Source: Burkholderia cepacia
GTDB lineage: Bacteria > Pseudomonadota > Gammaproteobacteria > Burkholderiales > Burkholderiaceae
NCBI RefSeq assembly: GCF_001039005.1
Contig: NZ_LDWR01000045.1
Span: forward strand, 124,001 to 188,000
DNA length: 64,000 nucleotides
Reading direction: 5' to 3'
Positions within the stretch are counted from its first letter, which is position 1; every line of letters begins with the position of its first letter. Shown here in pieces: positions 1 to 9,015 of the stretch. The position numbers and the translations under genes are program-made. The notes under the pieces are model-generated. The model did no database searches, was not told where the DNA came from, and saw only the letters and a list, made by a program, of their open reading frames with translations.

Positions 1-263
1 GCGACCAGCACCGGCGCGGCCGGCTTGCCGCTCGCGACGAGGCGCGCACGCGCGGCCTCGGCCTTCGCGACGGTCACGCGCCGCACGTACGCATCGGCGG
101 CTTCGCCGGGCAGTTCGGCCTCGAGCGCCTCGGCGTCCTCGTCGGGGCGCGGCAGCAGCAGTTCGAAGCGTACGCCGATCTGCTGCAGCAGCTCCTGGCG
201 GCGCGGGCTTTGCGAAGCGAGGTAAAGGGTGGGGAAAAGCGCGGGGGACGTGCTGGACGGCAT
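1..263 (-). CDS. maf: Maf-family nucleotide pyrophosphatase, N-terminal part
   Basis: Reading leftwards from an ATG at 263, the frame stays open to the window edge, so only about 87 N-terminal residues are present. After a short leader the protein reads [19 protein letters not shown], the Maf/HAM1 opening with the S-x-S-P-R-R signature, followed by the [14 protein letters not shown] segment. Maf proteins hydrolyse dTTP/UTP or modified nucleotides and have been linked to septum-formation control. The gene lies 51 bp downstream of rlmH on the same strand, the usual Burkholderia order, and is probably the last or a late gene of the nadD-rsfS-rlmH operon. Family assignment is firm; the substrate subtype cannot be told from this fragment. 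Confidence 0.9.
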   Translation of the reverse strand, partial: MPSSTSPALFPTLYLASQSPRRQELLQQIGVRFELLLPRPDEDAEALEAELPGEAADAYVRRVTVAKAEAARARLVASGKPAAPVLV

Positions 264-314
264 GGTGTCGTTATCTCGGTGAGCGCGCGCGGCGCGCGTC
301 TCGAGGACGACACG

Positions 315-785
315 TCATGCGCGGTGATAGGGGTGATTCTGCGTGATGCTCCACGCCCGGTAAAGCTGTTCGGCGAGCAGCACGCGCACCATCCCGTGCG
401 GCAGCGTCATGCTCGAGATGCGCAGCAGCACGTCGGCGCGTGCTTTCAGTTCCGGATCGAGCCCGTCGGCGCCGCCGATCACGAATGCGACGTCGCGGCC
501 GTCCTGCTGCCAGCCGGGCAGCGCCTGCGCGAGCTGCATCGTGGTCCAGTCGCGGCCGCGCTCGTCGAGCGCGACGAGGCGCGCGCCCTTCGGCAGCGCG
601 GCCTCGATCTTCTGCCGCTCGGCGGCCATCACGCTGTCGGCGCTACGGCCGCCCGAACGCAGTTCGGGCTTGATTTCGCGCAACTCGATGCGCAGCTCGG
701 GCGGCATCCGCTTCGTGTATTCGTCGAAGCCGGATGCGATCCAGCCCGGCATCTTGTGGCCGACCGCGAGGATGAAAAGCTTCAT
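315..785 (-). CDS. rlmH: 23S rRNA (pseudouridine1915-N3)-methyltransferase RlmH
   Basis: A 156-residue SPOUT methyltransferase of normal family length. It begins [13 protein letters not shown], has the glycine-rich SAM-binding segment FVIGGADGL near residues 102-110, and ends with the conserved [11 protein letters not shown] and HPYHR tail that forms the trefoil knot and active site. RlmH acts on the assembled 70S ribosome and methylates N3 of pseudouridine 1915 in helix 69. It follows rsfS, another ribosome-associated factor, with 19 bp between the two, and precedes maf. Co-transcription from nadD through maf is likely. Confidence 0.96.
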   Translation of the reverse strand: MKLFILAVGHKMPGWIASGFDEYTKRMPPELRIELREIKPELRSGGRSADSVMAAERQKIEAALPKGARLVALDERGRDWTTMQLAQALPGWQQDGRDVAFVIGGADGLDPELKARADVLLRISSMTLPHGMVRVLLAEQLYRAWSITQNHPYHRA

Positions 786-804
786 CGGGACGATTCGTGA
801 CGAC

Positions 805-1254
805 TTAGCGGCGGCGGGCGGCCGTTTTGCGCGCCGGGCGGGCTGCCGGTGCTTCTTCCTCGTCGTCCTCGTCTTCGCTTGCGGTGGCGAAGCCGTTCGG
901 GCCCTTGCCGCCGCCGAGTTTCATCCGGACAGGCTTGTCGCCCCAGATTTCCTCGAGGTTGTAGTACTGGCGCAGGGCCGGCTGCAGGATGTGCACGACG
1001 GCGTCGCCGCAGTCGACCAGCACCCATTCGCCGGTGTCTTCACCCTCGGAGCTGACGACGTCGCCGCCGGCTTCCTTGACCTTGTCGCGCACGTTCGACG
1101 CGAGCGCCTTGGTCTGGCGGTTGGAGGTGCCCGAGGCGACGACCACGCGGTCGAACAGTTCGGTCAGGTGGCTGGTGTTGAACACCTTGATGTCTTGCGC
1201 CTTGACGTCTTCGAGGGCGTCGACGATCACGCGCTGCAGTTTGCGAATATCCAT
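805..1254 (-). CDS. rsfS: Ribosomal silencing factor RsfS
   Basis: A 149-residue protein starting [20 protein letters not shown], the typical Iojap/RsfS opening. I chose the ATG at 1254, which lies 4 bp past the nadD stop; in-frame starts further upstream would overlap nadD deeply and add unconserved residues. The core includes the [14 protein letters not shown] and [14 protein letters not shown] segments. RsfS binds ribosomal protein uL14 and blocks subunit joining in nutrient-poor conditions. The C-terminal tail of about 30 residues is first acidic (EDEDDEEE) and then basic ([11 protein letters not shown]), an extension beyond the compact family core that is probably disordered. Confidence 0.95.
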   Translation of the reverse strand: MDIRKLQRVIVDALEDVKAQDIKVFNTSHLTELFDRVVVASGTSNRQTKALASNVRDKVKEAGGDVVSSEGEDTGEWVLVDCGDAVVHILQPALRQYYNLEEIWGDKPVRMKLGGGKGPNGFATASEDEDDEEEAPAARPARKTAARRR

Positions 1255-1258
1255 GGAA

Positions 1259-2002
1259 TCAGGTGTGGTAGAGGCGATGTTGAAGAATATAGGCCCATAC
1301 GGCGGCCGGCACATGCTCGGCCGACGCGTCGGGCATTTGCGCATGGCGCGCGATGCATTCGCGCAGGTGCGCGCGGATGTCGGTCGCGGCAATGTCGAAT
1401 GCGAGTGCCGTGTCGATCAGCAGGCTGCCGGCCGGCGTGGCCTTCAGCACGTCGGCGCCGGCCTGCCGCGCGGCGATTTCCCGCGCGACGTCCGGCGGCG
1501 CCGCACCGAGCTCGAAGCCCGGTCGCGTCGACGCGCAGATGTGCGCGTAGTCGAACAGCTTGCGCCAGTCACGCCACGTGTCGAGGCGCACGAGCTGGTC
1601 GGCGCCGATCAGCAGCGACAGCGACGCGTCCGGGCCGATCCGCTCGCGCCAGCGCGCGAGCGTGTCGACCGTGTAGGTCGGGCCGGCGTGCTCGATCTCG
1701 TCGGTGGCGACGGTCACGGTCACGCCCGGCAGCACGAGCGCATCCGCGGCCGCGCGCGTCATCGCGAGCCGGTGCTCGGCGGCCGACACGTCGCGCTTCT
1801 GGTACGGCTGCCCGGCGGGCAGCAGCACGAGCTCGGTCAGACCGAGCAGCTCGGCGAACCGGCGCGCGAGCGCGAGATGGCCGTCGTGGATCGGGTCGAA
1901 AGTACCGCCCAGCAAGCCGATACGACGCGGCAGCGGGGCGGGGCGGATGGTGGTGTCCAGAAACGCGTCCTTTTCTTGGGGCAGCGGGGCGCGCGGGCTC
2001 AC
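1259..2002 (-). CDS. nadD: Nicotinate-nucleotide adenylyltransferase
   Basis: A 247-residue nucleotidyltransferase that converts nicotinate mononucleotide and ATP to deamido-NAD. Residues 31-42 hold the [11 protein letters not shown] loop with the H-x-G-H adenylylation motif, and YTVDTL and the SLLIGADQL segment follow as in bacterial NadD. The start is a GTG at 2002 whose last bases overlap the hemF stop (GTGA), which suggests translational coupling. About 25 residues precede the first beta strand, slightly longer than E. coli NadD. rsfS follows after 4 bp. Confidence 0.95.
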   Translation of the reverse strand: MSPRAPLPQEKDAFLDTTIRPAPLPRRIGLLGGTFDPIHDGHLALARRFAELLGLTELVLLPAGQPYQKRDVSAAEHRLAMTRAAADALVLPGVTVTVATDEIEHAGPTYTVDTLARWRERIGPDASLSLLIGADQLVRLDTWRDWRKLFDYAHICASTRPGFELGAAPPDVAREIAARQAGADVLKATPAGSLLIDTALAFDIAATDIRAHLRECIARHAQMPDASAEHVPAAVWAYILQHRLYHT

Positions 2003-2922
2003 ACCCAGTCGCGCGGCACGATGAAGTCGCTGTACAGGCGCGCTTCGGGCGTTCCCGGTTCGGGCTGCCAGTTGTAGCGCCAGTTCGCGACCGGCGGCAT
2101 CGACATCAGGATCGACTCGGTCCGGCCGCCGCTTTGCAGGCCGAACAGCGTGCCACGGTCGAACACGAGGTTGAATTCGACATAGCGGCCGCGGCGGTAC
2201 GCCTGGAAATCGCGCTCGCGCTCGCCGTACGGCAGGTCGACGCGGCGCTCGACGATCGGCAGGTAGGCCTGCAGGAACGCATCGCCGACGCTTTGCATCA
2301 TGTCAAACGAGCGTTCGAAACCGGGCTCGGAGAAATCGTCGAAGAAGATCCCGCCGATGCCGCGCATCTCGTTGCGGTGCTTCAGGAAGAAATATTCGTC
2401 GCACCACTTCTTGAAGCGCGGGTACAACTCGGCGCCGAACGGGTCGAGCGCATCCTTGCAGGTCTGGTGGAAATGACGTGCGTCGTCCTCGAAACCGTAA
2501 ACCGGTGTCAGATCCATGCCGCCGCCGAACCAGAACACGGGCTCCTCGCCCGGTTTCGTCGCGATCAGCATCCGCACGTTCATGTGCACGGTCGGGCAGT
2601 ACGGATTGCGCGGGTGCAGCACGAGCGACACGCCGAGCGCCTCGAAGCCGCGGCCCGCGAGCTGCGGGCGCGCCGCGCTCGCCGACGGCGGCAGCGCGTC
2701 GCCCGCGACGTCGGAAAAGCCGATTCCCGCGCGTTCGAACACGCGGCCGCCCTCGAGAATCCGCGTGCAGCCGCCGCCGCGCAGGCGTTCGGCCGGGCCG
2801 CGCTGCCATGCGTCGGTCGCGAGCGGCGTGCCGTCGAGCGCGCCGAGCGCGTCGGCGATGCGTGCCTGCAGGCCCTGGAGGTACGTGCGCACGCGCGCCA
2901 CGTCGTAGGTTGAATCGGTCAT
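1999..2922 (-). CDS. hemF: Oxygen-dependent coproporphyrinogen III oxidase
   Basis: A 307-residue HemF, the usual length. It oxidatively decarboxylates two propionates of coproporphyrinogen III to give protoporphyrinogen IX in haem synthesis. Recognisable blocks include the [20 protein letters not shown] stretch, [10 protein letters not shown], the GGIFFDDF segment and the [15 protein letters not shown] region. I chose the ATG at 2922 giving MTDSTYDV; a 16-residue upstream extension in the same frame is proline- and arginine-rich and runs through a hairpin, so it is unlikely to be translated. It heads the hemF-nadD-rsfS-rlmH-maf run and has a terminator-like hairpin just upstream. Confidence 0.96.
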   Translation of the reverse strand: MTDSTYDVARVRTYLQGLQARIADALGALDGTPLATDAWQRGPAERLRGGGCTRILEGGRVFERAGIGFSDVAGDALPPSASAARPQLAGRGFEALGVSLVLHPRNPYCPTVHMNVRMLIATKPGEEPVFWFGGGMDLTPVYGFEDDARHFHQTCKDALDPFGAELYPRFKKWCDEYFFLKHRNEMRGIGGIFFDDFSEPGFERSFDMMQSVGDAFLQAYLPIVERRVDLPYGERERDFQAYRRGRYVEFNLVFDRGTLFGLQSGGRTESILMSMPPVANWRYNWQPEPGTPEARLYSDFIVPRDWV

Positions 2923-2959
2923 GTCTGGACTGGGTGCCCCCGCCCGAAGCGGGGGCCGT

Positions 2960-2999
2960 AAAAAAGGCATCTGCCGGGCATTCTATCGAACCCCGGCAG
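2960..2999 (-). terminator. Candidate intrinsic terminator between purD and hemF
   Basis: On the minus strand an 8-bp GC stem (arms at 2992-2999 and 2971-2978, 13-nt loop) is followed, after five bases, by six T (2965-2960). This could stop transcription coming from purD before hemF. A second GC hairpin (arms 2936-2942 and 2950-2956) lies between it and the hemF start. The five-base gap before the T run makes this a moderate call. Confidence 0.5.
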
Positions 3000-3000
3000 A

Positions 3001-3196
3001 GGGGCCTGTTCCCGCTAATAACGGGCTTGCGAACGTGCCTTGCCGGTCGCAGTGCAAGGCGCGAGGAGCGCCGTTTGGCCGAGCCAAACAAGCGACGAGC
3101 AACGCCGCAATGCGGCCGGCAAGGCACGTTCCCGAAACTAACAAAATTCCATCCCTGGTGGCCAGCGCAAGCCCGTTATTAGCGGGAACAGGCCCC
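3001..3196. repeat. Nested long inverted repeat (about 196 bp) downstream of purD
   Basis: This fills most of the 312-bp purD-hemF intergenic space, which holds no gene. Outer arms at 3001-3031 and 3166-3196 are perfect 31-bp inverted copies. Inside them lies a perfect 16-bp pair (3031-3046 and 3116-3131) and a central 7-bp pair (3073-3079 and 3083-3089, loop CGA). The whole could fold into one long interrupted hairpin in RNA or a cruciform in DNA. No ORF, transposase or target duplication is visible. It resembles a dispersed intergenic palindrome, but copy number cannot be judged from one window. Confidence 0.8.
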
Positions 3197-3228
3197 TTCG
3201 GCCGCGCAGCCTTGCGGCGCGGCCGAAG
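3196..3228 (-). terminator. Hairpin just after the purD stop
   Basis: A perfect 12-bp inverted repeat (3196-3207 and 3217-3228, 9-nt loop) starts 7 bases past the purD stop on the minus strand. No T run follows, so it may protect the 3' end or need Rho rather than act as a classic terminator. It abuts the outer arm of the large inverted repeat. Confidence 0.45.
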
Positions 3229-3234
3229 CGAACA

Positions 3235-4515
3235 TCACGCGTTCTTGCGGTTGAGCGCGCGGAAGCCGATGTCGCGGCGGTACTGCATGCCTTCGAAATT
3301 GATCTGGTTGATCGTGTCGTACGCATGCTGCTGCGCTTCGCGCACCGAATCGGCAAGGCCGACCACGCACAGCACGCGCCCGCCGGATGTCACGAGCTTG
3401 TCGCCGTCGCCGAGCGTCGTGCCCGCATGGAACGTGACTGCCTGCTCGGTCTCGGCCGGGATCCCGTTGATGCGGTCGCCCTTGCGCGGCGCGTCCGGGT
3501 AGCCGTGCGCGGCCAGCACGACGCCGAGCGCGGTGCGGCGGTCCCAGTCGAGCTCGACCGTGTCGAGCGTGCCCGCGATCGCCTGCTCGACGATCTTCGA
3601 GAAATCGCTCTTCAGGCGCGCCATGATCGGCTGCGTTTCCGGGTCGCCCATCCGGCAGTTGAACTCGAGCGTGCGCGGATTGCCTTCCTTGTCGATCATC
3701 AGGCCCGCATACAGGAAGCCCGTGAAGCGGATGCCGTCCTTCTCCATCCCGCGCACGGTCGGCATGATGATCTCGCGCATCACGCGTGCGTGCATCTGCG
3801 GCGTGACGATCGGCGCGGGCGAATACGCGCCCATGCCGCCGGTGTTCGGGCCGCGGTCCTCGTCGAGCAGGCGCTTGTGGTCCTGGCTGGAAGCCAGCGC
3901 CAGCGCGTGCTTGCCGTCGACCATCACGATGAAGCTCGCTTCCTCGCCGTCGAGGAATTCCTCGATCACGACGCGCGCGCCGGCATCGCCGAGCTTGTTG
4001 CCCGACAGCATCATGTCGACCGCCGCATGCGCTTCCTCGAGCGTCATCGCGACGACGACACCCTTGCCGGCCGCGAGGCCGTCGGCCTTCACGACGATCG
4101 GTGCGCCCTTCGCGTCGATGTACGCGTGTGCGGCGGCGGCATCGGCGAAGGTTTCGTAGTCGGCCGTCGGGATGCCGTGGCGCTTCATGAACGCCTTCGC
4201 GAAATCCTTCGAGCTTTCGAGCTGCGCGGCTTCGCGGGTCGGGCCGAACACCTTCAGGCCGCGCGCGCGGAACAGGTTGACGATGCCGGCTGCGAGCGGT
4301 GCTTCCGGCCCGACGAGCGTGAACGCGATGCCTTCGCTTTCCGCGAAATCGGCGAGTTCGTCGAGCGCCGTGATGTCGACGTTCTTCAGGCGCTCGTCCT
4401 GCGCCGTGCCGCCATTGCCCGGTGCGACGTAGACCATCTGGACGCGCGGCGACTGCGCGAGCTTCCACGCCAGCGCATGTTCGCGGCCGCCGGAACCGAC
4501 GACGAGTAGTTTCAT
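3235..4515 (-). CDS. purD: Phosphoribosylamine--glycine ligase (GAR synthetase)
   Basis: A 426-residue ATP-grasp enzyme of normal length that joins glycine to 5-phosphoribosylamine, step two of de novo purine synthesis. The N-terminus MKLLVVGSGGREHALAWKL is diagnostic. The central ATP-grasp region contains the DRGPNTGGMGAYSPAP motif and the LEFNCRMGDPETQ metal-binding segment. The C-terminal domain includes GVVLAAHGYP. It lies 104 bp downstream of the yebC-like gene on the same strand, and a separate or shared promoter is possible. Confidence 0.97.
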   Translation of the reverse strand: MKLLVVGSGGREHALAWKLAQSPRVQMVYVAPGNGGTAQDERLKNVDITALDELADFAESEGIAFTLVGPEAPLAAGIVNLFRARGLKVFGPTREAAQLESSKDFAKAFMKRHGIPTADYETFADAAAAHAYIDAKGAPIVVKADGLAAGKGVVVAMTLEEAHAAVDMMLSGNKLGDAGARVVIEEFLDGEEASFIVMVDGKHALALASSQDHKRLLDEDRGPNTGGMGAYSPAPIVTPQMHARVMREIIMPTVRGMEKDGIRFTGFLYAGLMIDKEGNPRTLEFNCRMGDPETQPIMARLKSDFSKIVEQAIAGTLDTVELDWDRRTALGVVLAAHGYPDAPRKGDRINGIPAETEQAVTFHAGTTLGDGDKLVTSGGRVLCVVGLADSVREAQQHAYDTINQINFEGMQYRRDIGFRALNRKNA

Positions 4516-4619
4516 GGGATTCCCCGCAGACTAGAAAACAGGGCGGCCGGCACGCTCAGGCGCGCCGGCCGCGGATTCGGTCGGGCCGCCGCCGCGACAG
4601 GAGCACGGCGGCCGGCATT

Positions 4620-5348
4620 TCATTCCTCGACGATGACGGCGTTCGTATACACGTCCTGCACGTCGTCGAGGTTCTCGAGCGCGTCCAGGAGTTTCTGCAT
4701 CTTCGCCGCGTCGTCGCCGGTGAATTCGACTTCGTTCTGCGGCTTCATCGTCACTTCGGCGAGTTCGGCCTTGAAGCCGGCGGCTTCGAGCGCGTCCTTC
4801 ACCGCTGAGAATGCCTGCCAGTCGGACAGCACTTCGATCGAGCCGTCTTCGTTCGTGTTCACGTCGTTCGCGCCGGCTTCGAGCGCGGCTTCCATCAGCG
4901 CGTCTTCCGACGTGTCGGGCGCGAACAGGAACTGGCCGACGTGATCGAACATGAACGCGACCGAACCGTCGGTGCCCATGTTGCCGCCAAACTTCGAGAA
5001 CGCGTGGCGGACTTCCGCGACCGTGCGGGTGCGGTTGTCGGTCAGCGTGTCGACGATGATCGCCGCGCCGCTGATGCCGTAGCCTTCGTAGCGGATTTCC
5101 TCGTAGTTCGCGCCGTCCGCGCCGCCGACGCCGCGATCGATCGCGCGCTTGACGTTGTCCTTCGGCATGTTCGCGTCGGCCGCCTTGTCGACCGCGAGAC
5201 GCAGGCGCGGGTTCGAGGCGACGTCGCCGCCGCCGAGGCGCGCCGCGACCTGGATTTCCTTGATCAGGCGAGTCCAGATCTTGCCGCGCTTCGCGTCGGC
5301 CGCTGCCTTCTTATGCTTGATGTTGGCCCATTTCGAATGACCAGCCAT
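4620..5348 (-). CDS. YebC/PmpR-family transcriptional regulator
   Basis: A 242-residue protein beginning [22 protein letters not shown], the invariant opening of the YebC/TACO1 family, with the GGxGAxD-like patch [15 protein letters not shown] and the acidic C-terminal domain. Family members bind DNA as regulators (PmpR in Pseudomonas) or relieve ribosome stalling on proline runs (YebC2/TACO1 types); the sequence alone does not settle which role applies here. The start is supported by a purine-rich stretch (GGAGAAAGG) just upstream. No partner gene beside it points to a specific target. Confidence 0.92.
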   Translation of the reverse strand: MAGHSKWANIKHKKAAADAKRGKIWTRLIKEIQVAARLGGGDVASNPRLRLAVDKAADANMPKDNVKRAIDRGVGGADGANYEEIRYEGYGISGAAIIVDTLTDNRTRTVAEVRHAFSKFGGNMGTDGSVAFMFDHVGQFLFAPDTSEDALMEAALEAGANDVNTNEDGSIEVLSDWQAFSAVKDALEAAGFKAELAEVTMKPQNEVEFTGDDAAKMQKLLDALENLDDVQDVYTNAVIVEE

Positions 5349-5531
5349 ACCTTTCTCCGTGCCCGGGCGCGCTGCGCGGGCGATTGTGCCAATGTGTCGT
5401 TGAATCGGCGGCCGTTTCGGCGGGCATGAAGCCGCGGGGCCGCGCGTGTCGAGTAGATCGAGATTTTATCACGCGGCGACCGCCGGATCGGGGCCGCCGC
5501 ACATGGCCGAACGGCCGGGACGGCCGCCGCG

Positions 5532-5555
5532 GGCCGGGCCGCGCGCGGCCCGGCC
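5532..5555. repeat. 24-bp perfect GC palindrome downstream of upp
   Basis: Bases 5532-5555 are a perfect palindrome with no spacer, made only of G and C, 10 bases past the upp stop (minus strand). It could form a transcript-end hairpin for upp, though no T run follows. The rest of the 217-bp gap to the yebC-like gene holds nothing I can name. Confidence 0.5.
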
Positions 5556-5565
5556 GTGCAGGTGC

Positions 5566-6216
5566 TCAGTTCTTGGTGCCGAACAGGCGGTCGCCCGCGT
5601 CGCCGAGGCCCGGCACGATGTACGCATGCTCGTTCAGGTGCGAATCGAGCGACGCGACGAACAGCTTCACGTCAGGGTGCGCGTCCTGGAACACCTGCAC
5701 GCCCTCGGGCGCGGCGACCAGCGCGACGAACGTGATGTTCGCGGCCGGCACGTTGCGGCGCTTGAGCACGTCGACCGCATGCACGGCCGAGTAGCCGGTC
5801 GCGACCATCGGGTCGCACAGGATGAAGATGCGGTCTTCCAGATCCGGCAGGCGCACGAGGTATTCGACCGGGCGGTGGTCCTCGGCGCGGTAGACGCCGA
5901 TGTGGCCGACGCGCGCGGACGGAACCAGGTCGAGCAGGCCGTCCGACATCCCGATACCTGCGCGCAGCACCGGCACGATCGCCAGTTTCTTGCCCGCGAT
6001 CACCGGCGCGTCGACCTCGACGAGCGGGGTTTCGACCCGCTTGGTCGTGATCGGCAGGTTGCGGGTGATCTCGTAACCCATCAGCAGCGTGATTTCGCGC
6101 AGCAGCTCGCGGAACGTGCGCGTGGACGTGTCCTTGTCTCGCATGTGCGTGAGCTTGTGCTGGATCAGCGGGTGATCGGTGATGAAGAGATTCGGGAAAC
6201 GGCTGTCCTGTTTCAT
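5566..6216 (-). CDS. upp: Uracil phosphoribosyltransferase
   Basis: A 216-residue type I phosphoribosyltransferase that salvages uracil plus PRPP to UMP. The PRPP-binding loop is at residues 135-142 (DPMVATGYS) and the flexible-loop region contains [14 protein letters not shown] near residues 82-96. I chose the ATG at 6216 ([21 protein letters not shown]), since the in-frame upstream extension is a proline-rich run unlike the family. The enzyme is cytosolic, with GTP as the usual allosteric activator. It stands alone, divergent from the SDR gene to its right. Confidence 0.96.
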   Translation of the reverse strand: MKQDSRFPNLFITDHPLIQHKLTHMRDKDTSTRTFRELLREITLLMGYEITRNLPITTKRVETPLVEVDAPVIAGKKLAIVPVLRAGIGMSDGLLDLVPSARVGHIGVYRAEDHRPVEYLVRLPDLEDRIFILCDPMVATGYSAVHAVDVLKRRNVPAANITFVALVAAPEGVQVFQDAHPDVKLFVASLDSHLNEHAYIVPGLGDAGDRLFGTKN

Positions 6217-6445
6217 GACGGGGGCGCCTTTACGGCAAAAGAGGATCGGGGGCGGGGGCGGGCGCAAGCCGGCCGAGCGCTTATGCCCGCAATTTTACCA
6301 AGGCGCGCCGCATGATCCGGATAATATCGACGTCTCACGACAATCCGCGCGCCTGCGCCCGCCCGTTCGCCTGCCTGGCCCGCCCGTGGTCATGGGCCGG
6401 AGCGACCGGGCCGCGCCGGCGCGCGTCGCCAACCAGGAGTCGACG

Positions 6446-7225
6446 ATGGATCTCGGCATCGCAGGAAAGACCGCGCTCGTATGCGCGGCAAGCAAGGGGC
6501 TCGGTCGCGGCTGCGCGGAAGCGCTGGCCGCCGAAGGCGTGAATCTCGTGATCGTCGCGCGCACGCGCGACACGCTCGACGCGACGGCCGACGCGATCCG
6601 CGCGGCGTCCGGCGTGACGGTCACGGCGGTCGCCTGCGACATCACGACGCCGGACGGCCGCGCGGCCGCGCTCGCCGCGTGCCCGCAGCCGGACATTCTC
6701 GTGACGAATGCCGGCGGCCCGCCGCCCGGCGACTTCCGCGACTTCTCGCACGACGACTGGATCCGCGCGCTCGAGTCGAACATGCTGACGCCGATCGAGC
6801 TGATCCGCGCGACCCTCGACGGGATGATCGCGCGCGGCTTCGGCCGGATCGTCAACATCACAAGTTCGGCCGTGAAGGCGCCGATCGACGTGCTTGCGCT
6901 GTCGAACGGCGCGCGCTCCGGGCTGACCGGCTTCGTCGCCGGGCTGTCGCGCAAGGTCGCCGGCCAGGGTGTGACGATCAACAACCTGCTGCCGGGGCTG
7001 TTCGACACCGACCGGATCGCGACGACGCTTACCGCATCGGCGAGGGCGCAGGGCGTGACGGTCGACGAAATGCGTGCGCGACGCACGAAGGACATCCCGG
7101 CCGGCCGCCTCGGCACGCGCGACGAATTCGGCGCGGCGTGCGCGTTCCTGTGCAGCGTGCATGCCGGCTATATCACCGGGCAGAACTGGCTGCTCGACGG
7201 CGGCGCGTACCCGGGCACGTTCTGA
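6446..7225 (+). CDS. Divergent short-chain dehydrogenase/reductase lacking the YxxxK pair
   Basis: A 259-residue Rossmann-fold protein. The start at 6446 is preceded by an AGGAG site. The nucleotide-binding turn reads [14 protein letters not shown] rather than TGxxxGIG, and NAGGPPPGD gives the NAG motif. The catalytic serine region ([10 protein letters not shown]) is present, but the position of the usual Y-x-x-x-K reads S-N-G-A-R, so the canonical tyrosine and lysine are both missing. This matches the SDR subgroup described as resembling beta-ketoacyl-ACP reductase while departing from the NAD motif and catalytic tetrad. Substrate and even catalytic activity are unknown. It lies 52 bp upstream of mgsA and may be co-transcribed with it. 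Confidence 0.85.
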   Translation: MDLGIAGKTALVCAASKGLGRGCAEALAAEGVNLVIVARTRDTLDATADAIRAASGVTVTAVACDITTPDGRAAALAACPQPDILVTNAGGPPPGDFRDFSHDDWIRALESNMLTPIELIRATLDGMIARGFGRIVNITSSAVKAPIDVLALSNGARSGLTGFVAGLSRKVAGQGVTINNLLPGLFDTDRIATTLTASARAQGVTVDEMRARRTKDIPAGRLGTRDEFGAACAFLCSVHAGYITGQNWLLDGGAYPGTF

Positions 7226-7277
7226 CGCGCGCCCGACTCGATATCACGATAACAACCGAACGACGAAGGAACTGGAG

Positions 7278-7670
7278 ATGAGCAAACCCCGCATCGCACT
7301 GATTGCGCACGACGCGAAGAAGGACGAGATCGTCGCGCTCGCGGGTCAATACCGCGCGACGCTTGCGCAATGCCGGCTGGTCGCGACGGGCACGACGGGC
7401 GGCCGCATCGCGGCCGCGCACGGGCTCGAGGTCGAGCGCAAGCTGTCGGGGCCGCTCGGCGGCGACCTGCAGATCGGCGCGGAACTGGCCGACGGCCGCG
7501 TCGATGTCGTCGTGTTCCTGCGCGACCCGATGACCGCGCAGCCGCACGACCCGGACATCACCGCGCTGGTGCGCGCGTGCGACGTGCACGACGTGCCGGT
7601 CGCGACCAACGTGGCCACCGCGCGGATGCTGCTCGACGATCTGGCGCGCAACATGCAGGACGTTTGCTAG
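7278..7670 (+). CDS. mgsA: Methylglyoxal synthase
   Basis: A 130-residue enzyme converting dihydroxyacetone phosphate to methylglyoxal plus phosphate, a bypass used when phosphorylated sugars build up. The sequence begins [19 protein letters not shown] and contains TGTTGGRI (phosphate binding), [13 protein letters not shown] with the catalytic aspartate region, and [15 protein letters not shown], all typical of MgsA. A GGAG site precedes the ATG at 7278. Length is slightly shorter than the 152 residues of E. coli because of shorter termini. It sits between two oxidoreductase genes on the same strand; a role for them in aldehyde detoxification is only an inference. Confidence 0.95.
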   Translation: MSKPRIALIAHDAKKDEIVALAGQYRATLAQCRLVATGTTGGRIAAAHGLEVERKLSGPLGGDLQIGAELADGRVDVVVFLRDPMTAQPHDPDITALVRACDVHDVPVATNVATARMLLDDLARNMQDVC

Positions 7671-7845
7671 GCGCGTGCCGCGCCCGATTGTCCCTGTTGA
7701 CGGCAGGGCCATGCACAAACGGCTGCGGCGCGCGAGAATCGTGCGTCGCGACGCACACCCGCCGCCAGGTTCCGGCATGAATCGGCCGGGTTGCGCATCG
7801 GCGACCCGGATTTCCCTGACTGATTGACAGAAGAGGAGCAAAACG

Positions 7846-8820
7846 ATGCCGAAAGCAATCCGATACGACCAGGCAGGCGGCCCGGAGGTGATGAAGTGGG
7901 TCGACGTCGAGGTCAGCGAGCCGCAGGCGGGTCAGGTCCGCGTCAAGCAGCATGCGGTCGGGCTCAACTATATCGACGTGTATTTCCGCACCGGTCTCTA
8001 TCCGCAGCCGCTGCCCGCCGGGCTCGGGATGGAGGCGGCGGGCGAGGTGACGGCGGTCGGCGACGACGTGACCGCGTTCAAGCCCGGCGACCGCGTCGCC
8101 TATGTGTGGTCGTCGCCCGGCGCGTACGCACAGGAGCGCGTGCTGCCCGCCGATCGCCTCGTCAAGCTGCCGGACGGCATCAGTTACGACGAAGCGGCGT
8201 CGGTGATGCTGCAGGGGCTGACCGCGCACTACCTGCTGCGCCGCACGTATCCGGTCAAGGCCGGCGACACGATCCTGATCCATGCTGCGGCGGGCGGCGT
8301 CGGCCTGCTGGTCTGCCAGTGGGCGAAGGCGCTCGGTGCGACCGTGATCGGCACGGTCGGCTCCGACGAGAAGGCCGAACTCGCGAAAGCGCACGGCTGC
8401 GACCACCCGATCGTCTACACGCGTGAGAACTTCACGCAGCGTGTGAGGGCGATCACGAACGATGCGCTCGTGCCGGTCGTCTACGATTCGATCGGCAAGG
8501 ATACCTACATCGGTTCGCTCGACAGCCTCGCGCCGCTCGGGCTGTTCGTCAGCTTCGGCAACGCGTCGGGCCCGCTGCCGCCGATCGACTCGAAGGAGTT
8601 CTCGTCGCGCGGCTCGCTGTTCTTCACGCGCCCGACGCTGTTCTCGTACATCGCGAAGCGCGCCGATCTCGAAGCGGCCGCGGCTGAATTGTTCGATGTG
8701 ATCCTGTCGGGCAAGGTGAAGACGAGCATCAACCAGCGTTATCCGCTCGCGGAAGTCGGCCGTGCGCATGAAGATCTCGAAGCGCGCAAGACCACCGGCT
8801 CGACGATCCTCGTTCCCTGA
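7846..8820 (+). CDS. Zinc-independent NADPH:quinone oxidoreductase
   Basis: A 324-residue medium-chain dehydrogenase/reductase of the QOR (zeta-crystallin-like) group. It opens MPKAIRYDQAGGPEVMKW, has the GLNYIDVYFRTGLYP segment, the nucleotide-binding loop AAAGGVGLL near residue 148, and ends STILVP. The zinc-binding residues of alcohol dehydrogenases are absent, as expected. It probably reduces quinones with NADPH, protecting against electrophiles. AGAGGAG precedes the ATG. A 175-bp gap separates it from mgsA, so it may have its own promoter. Confidence 0.92.
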   Translation: MPKAIRYDQAGGPEVMKWVDVEVSEPQAGQVRVKQHAVGLNYIDVYFRTGLYPQPLPAGLGMEAAGEVTAVGDDVTAFKPGDRVAYVWSSPGAYAQERVLPADRLVKLPDGISYDEAASVMLQGLTAHYLLRRTYPVKAGDTILIHAAAGGVGLLVCQWAKALGATVIGTVGSDEKAELAKAHGCDHPIVYTRENFTQRVRAITNDALVPVVYDSIGKDTYIGSLDSLAPLGLFVSFGNASGPLPPIDSKEFSSRGSLFFTRPTLFSYIAKRADLEAAAAELFDVILSGKVKTSINQRYPLAEVGRAHEDLEARKTTGSTILVP

Positions 8821-8914
8821 CCTGTCCCATCGTGCCGGCGCCATGCCGGCACGCGTCTTCGCGGGCGGCGCCACGGCGTCGCCCGTCCCGCCCCGAATCG
8901 CTCCCGCCCTCGCG

Positions 8915-8931
8915 TTTACACGTTTTTTATA
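8915..8931 (+). promoter_or_regulatory. KdpE-type operator upstream of the kdp operon
   Basis: TTTACA (8915-8920) and TTTATA (8926-8931) are separated by five bases, matching the two six-base half-motifs reported for KdpE binding at the E. coli kdpFABC promoter, here in the opposite order. The site lies about 85 bp before the first ORF of the operon, in an otherwise GC-rich sequence, and the operon's own KdpE lies downstream. A weak promoter with a TTGACC box at 8947-8952 follows, consistent with activator dependence. Confidence 0.6.
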
Positions 8932-9015
8932 TCCGCCCCGACACCTTTGACCCGTCCTTTACGTGCGTTCCCATAAGGTTCTAGTCGTCTCACTTCGATG
9001 ACGGAGAACACAAAA

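Noticed and set aside
409-2913. Plus-strand frame opposite rlmH to hemF
   Set aside because: Antisense to five conserved genes and of biased composition.
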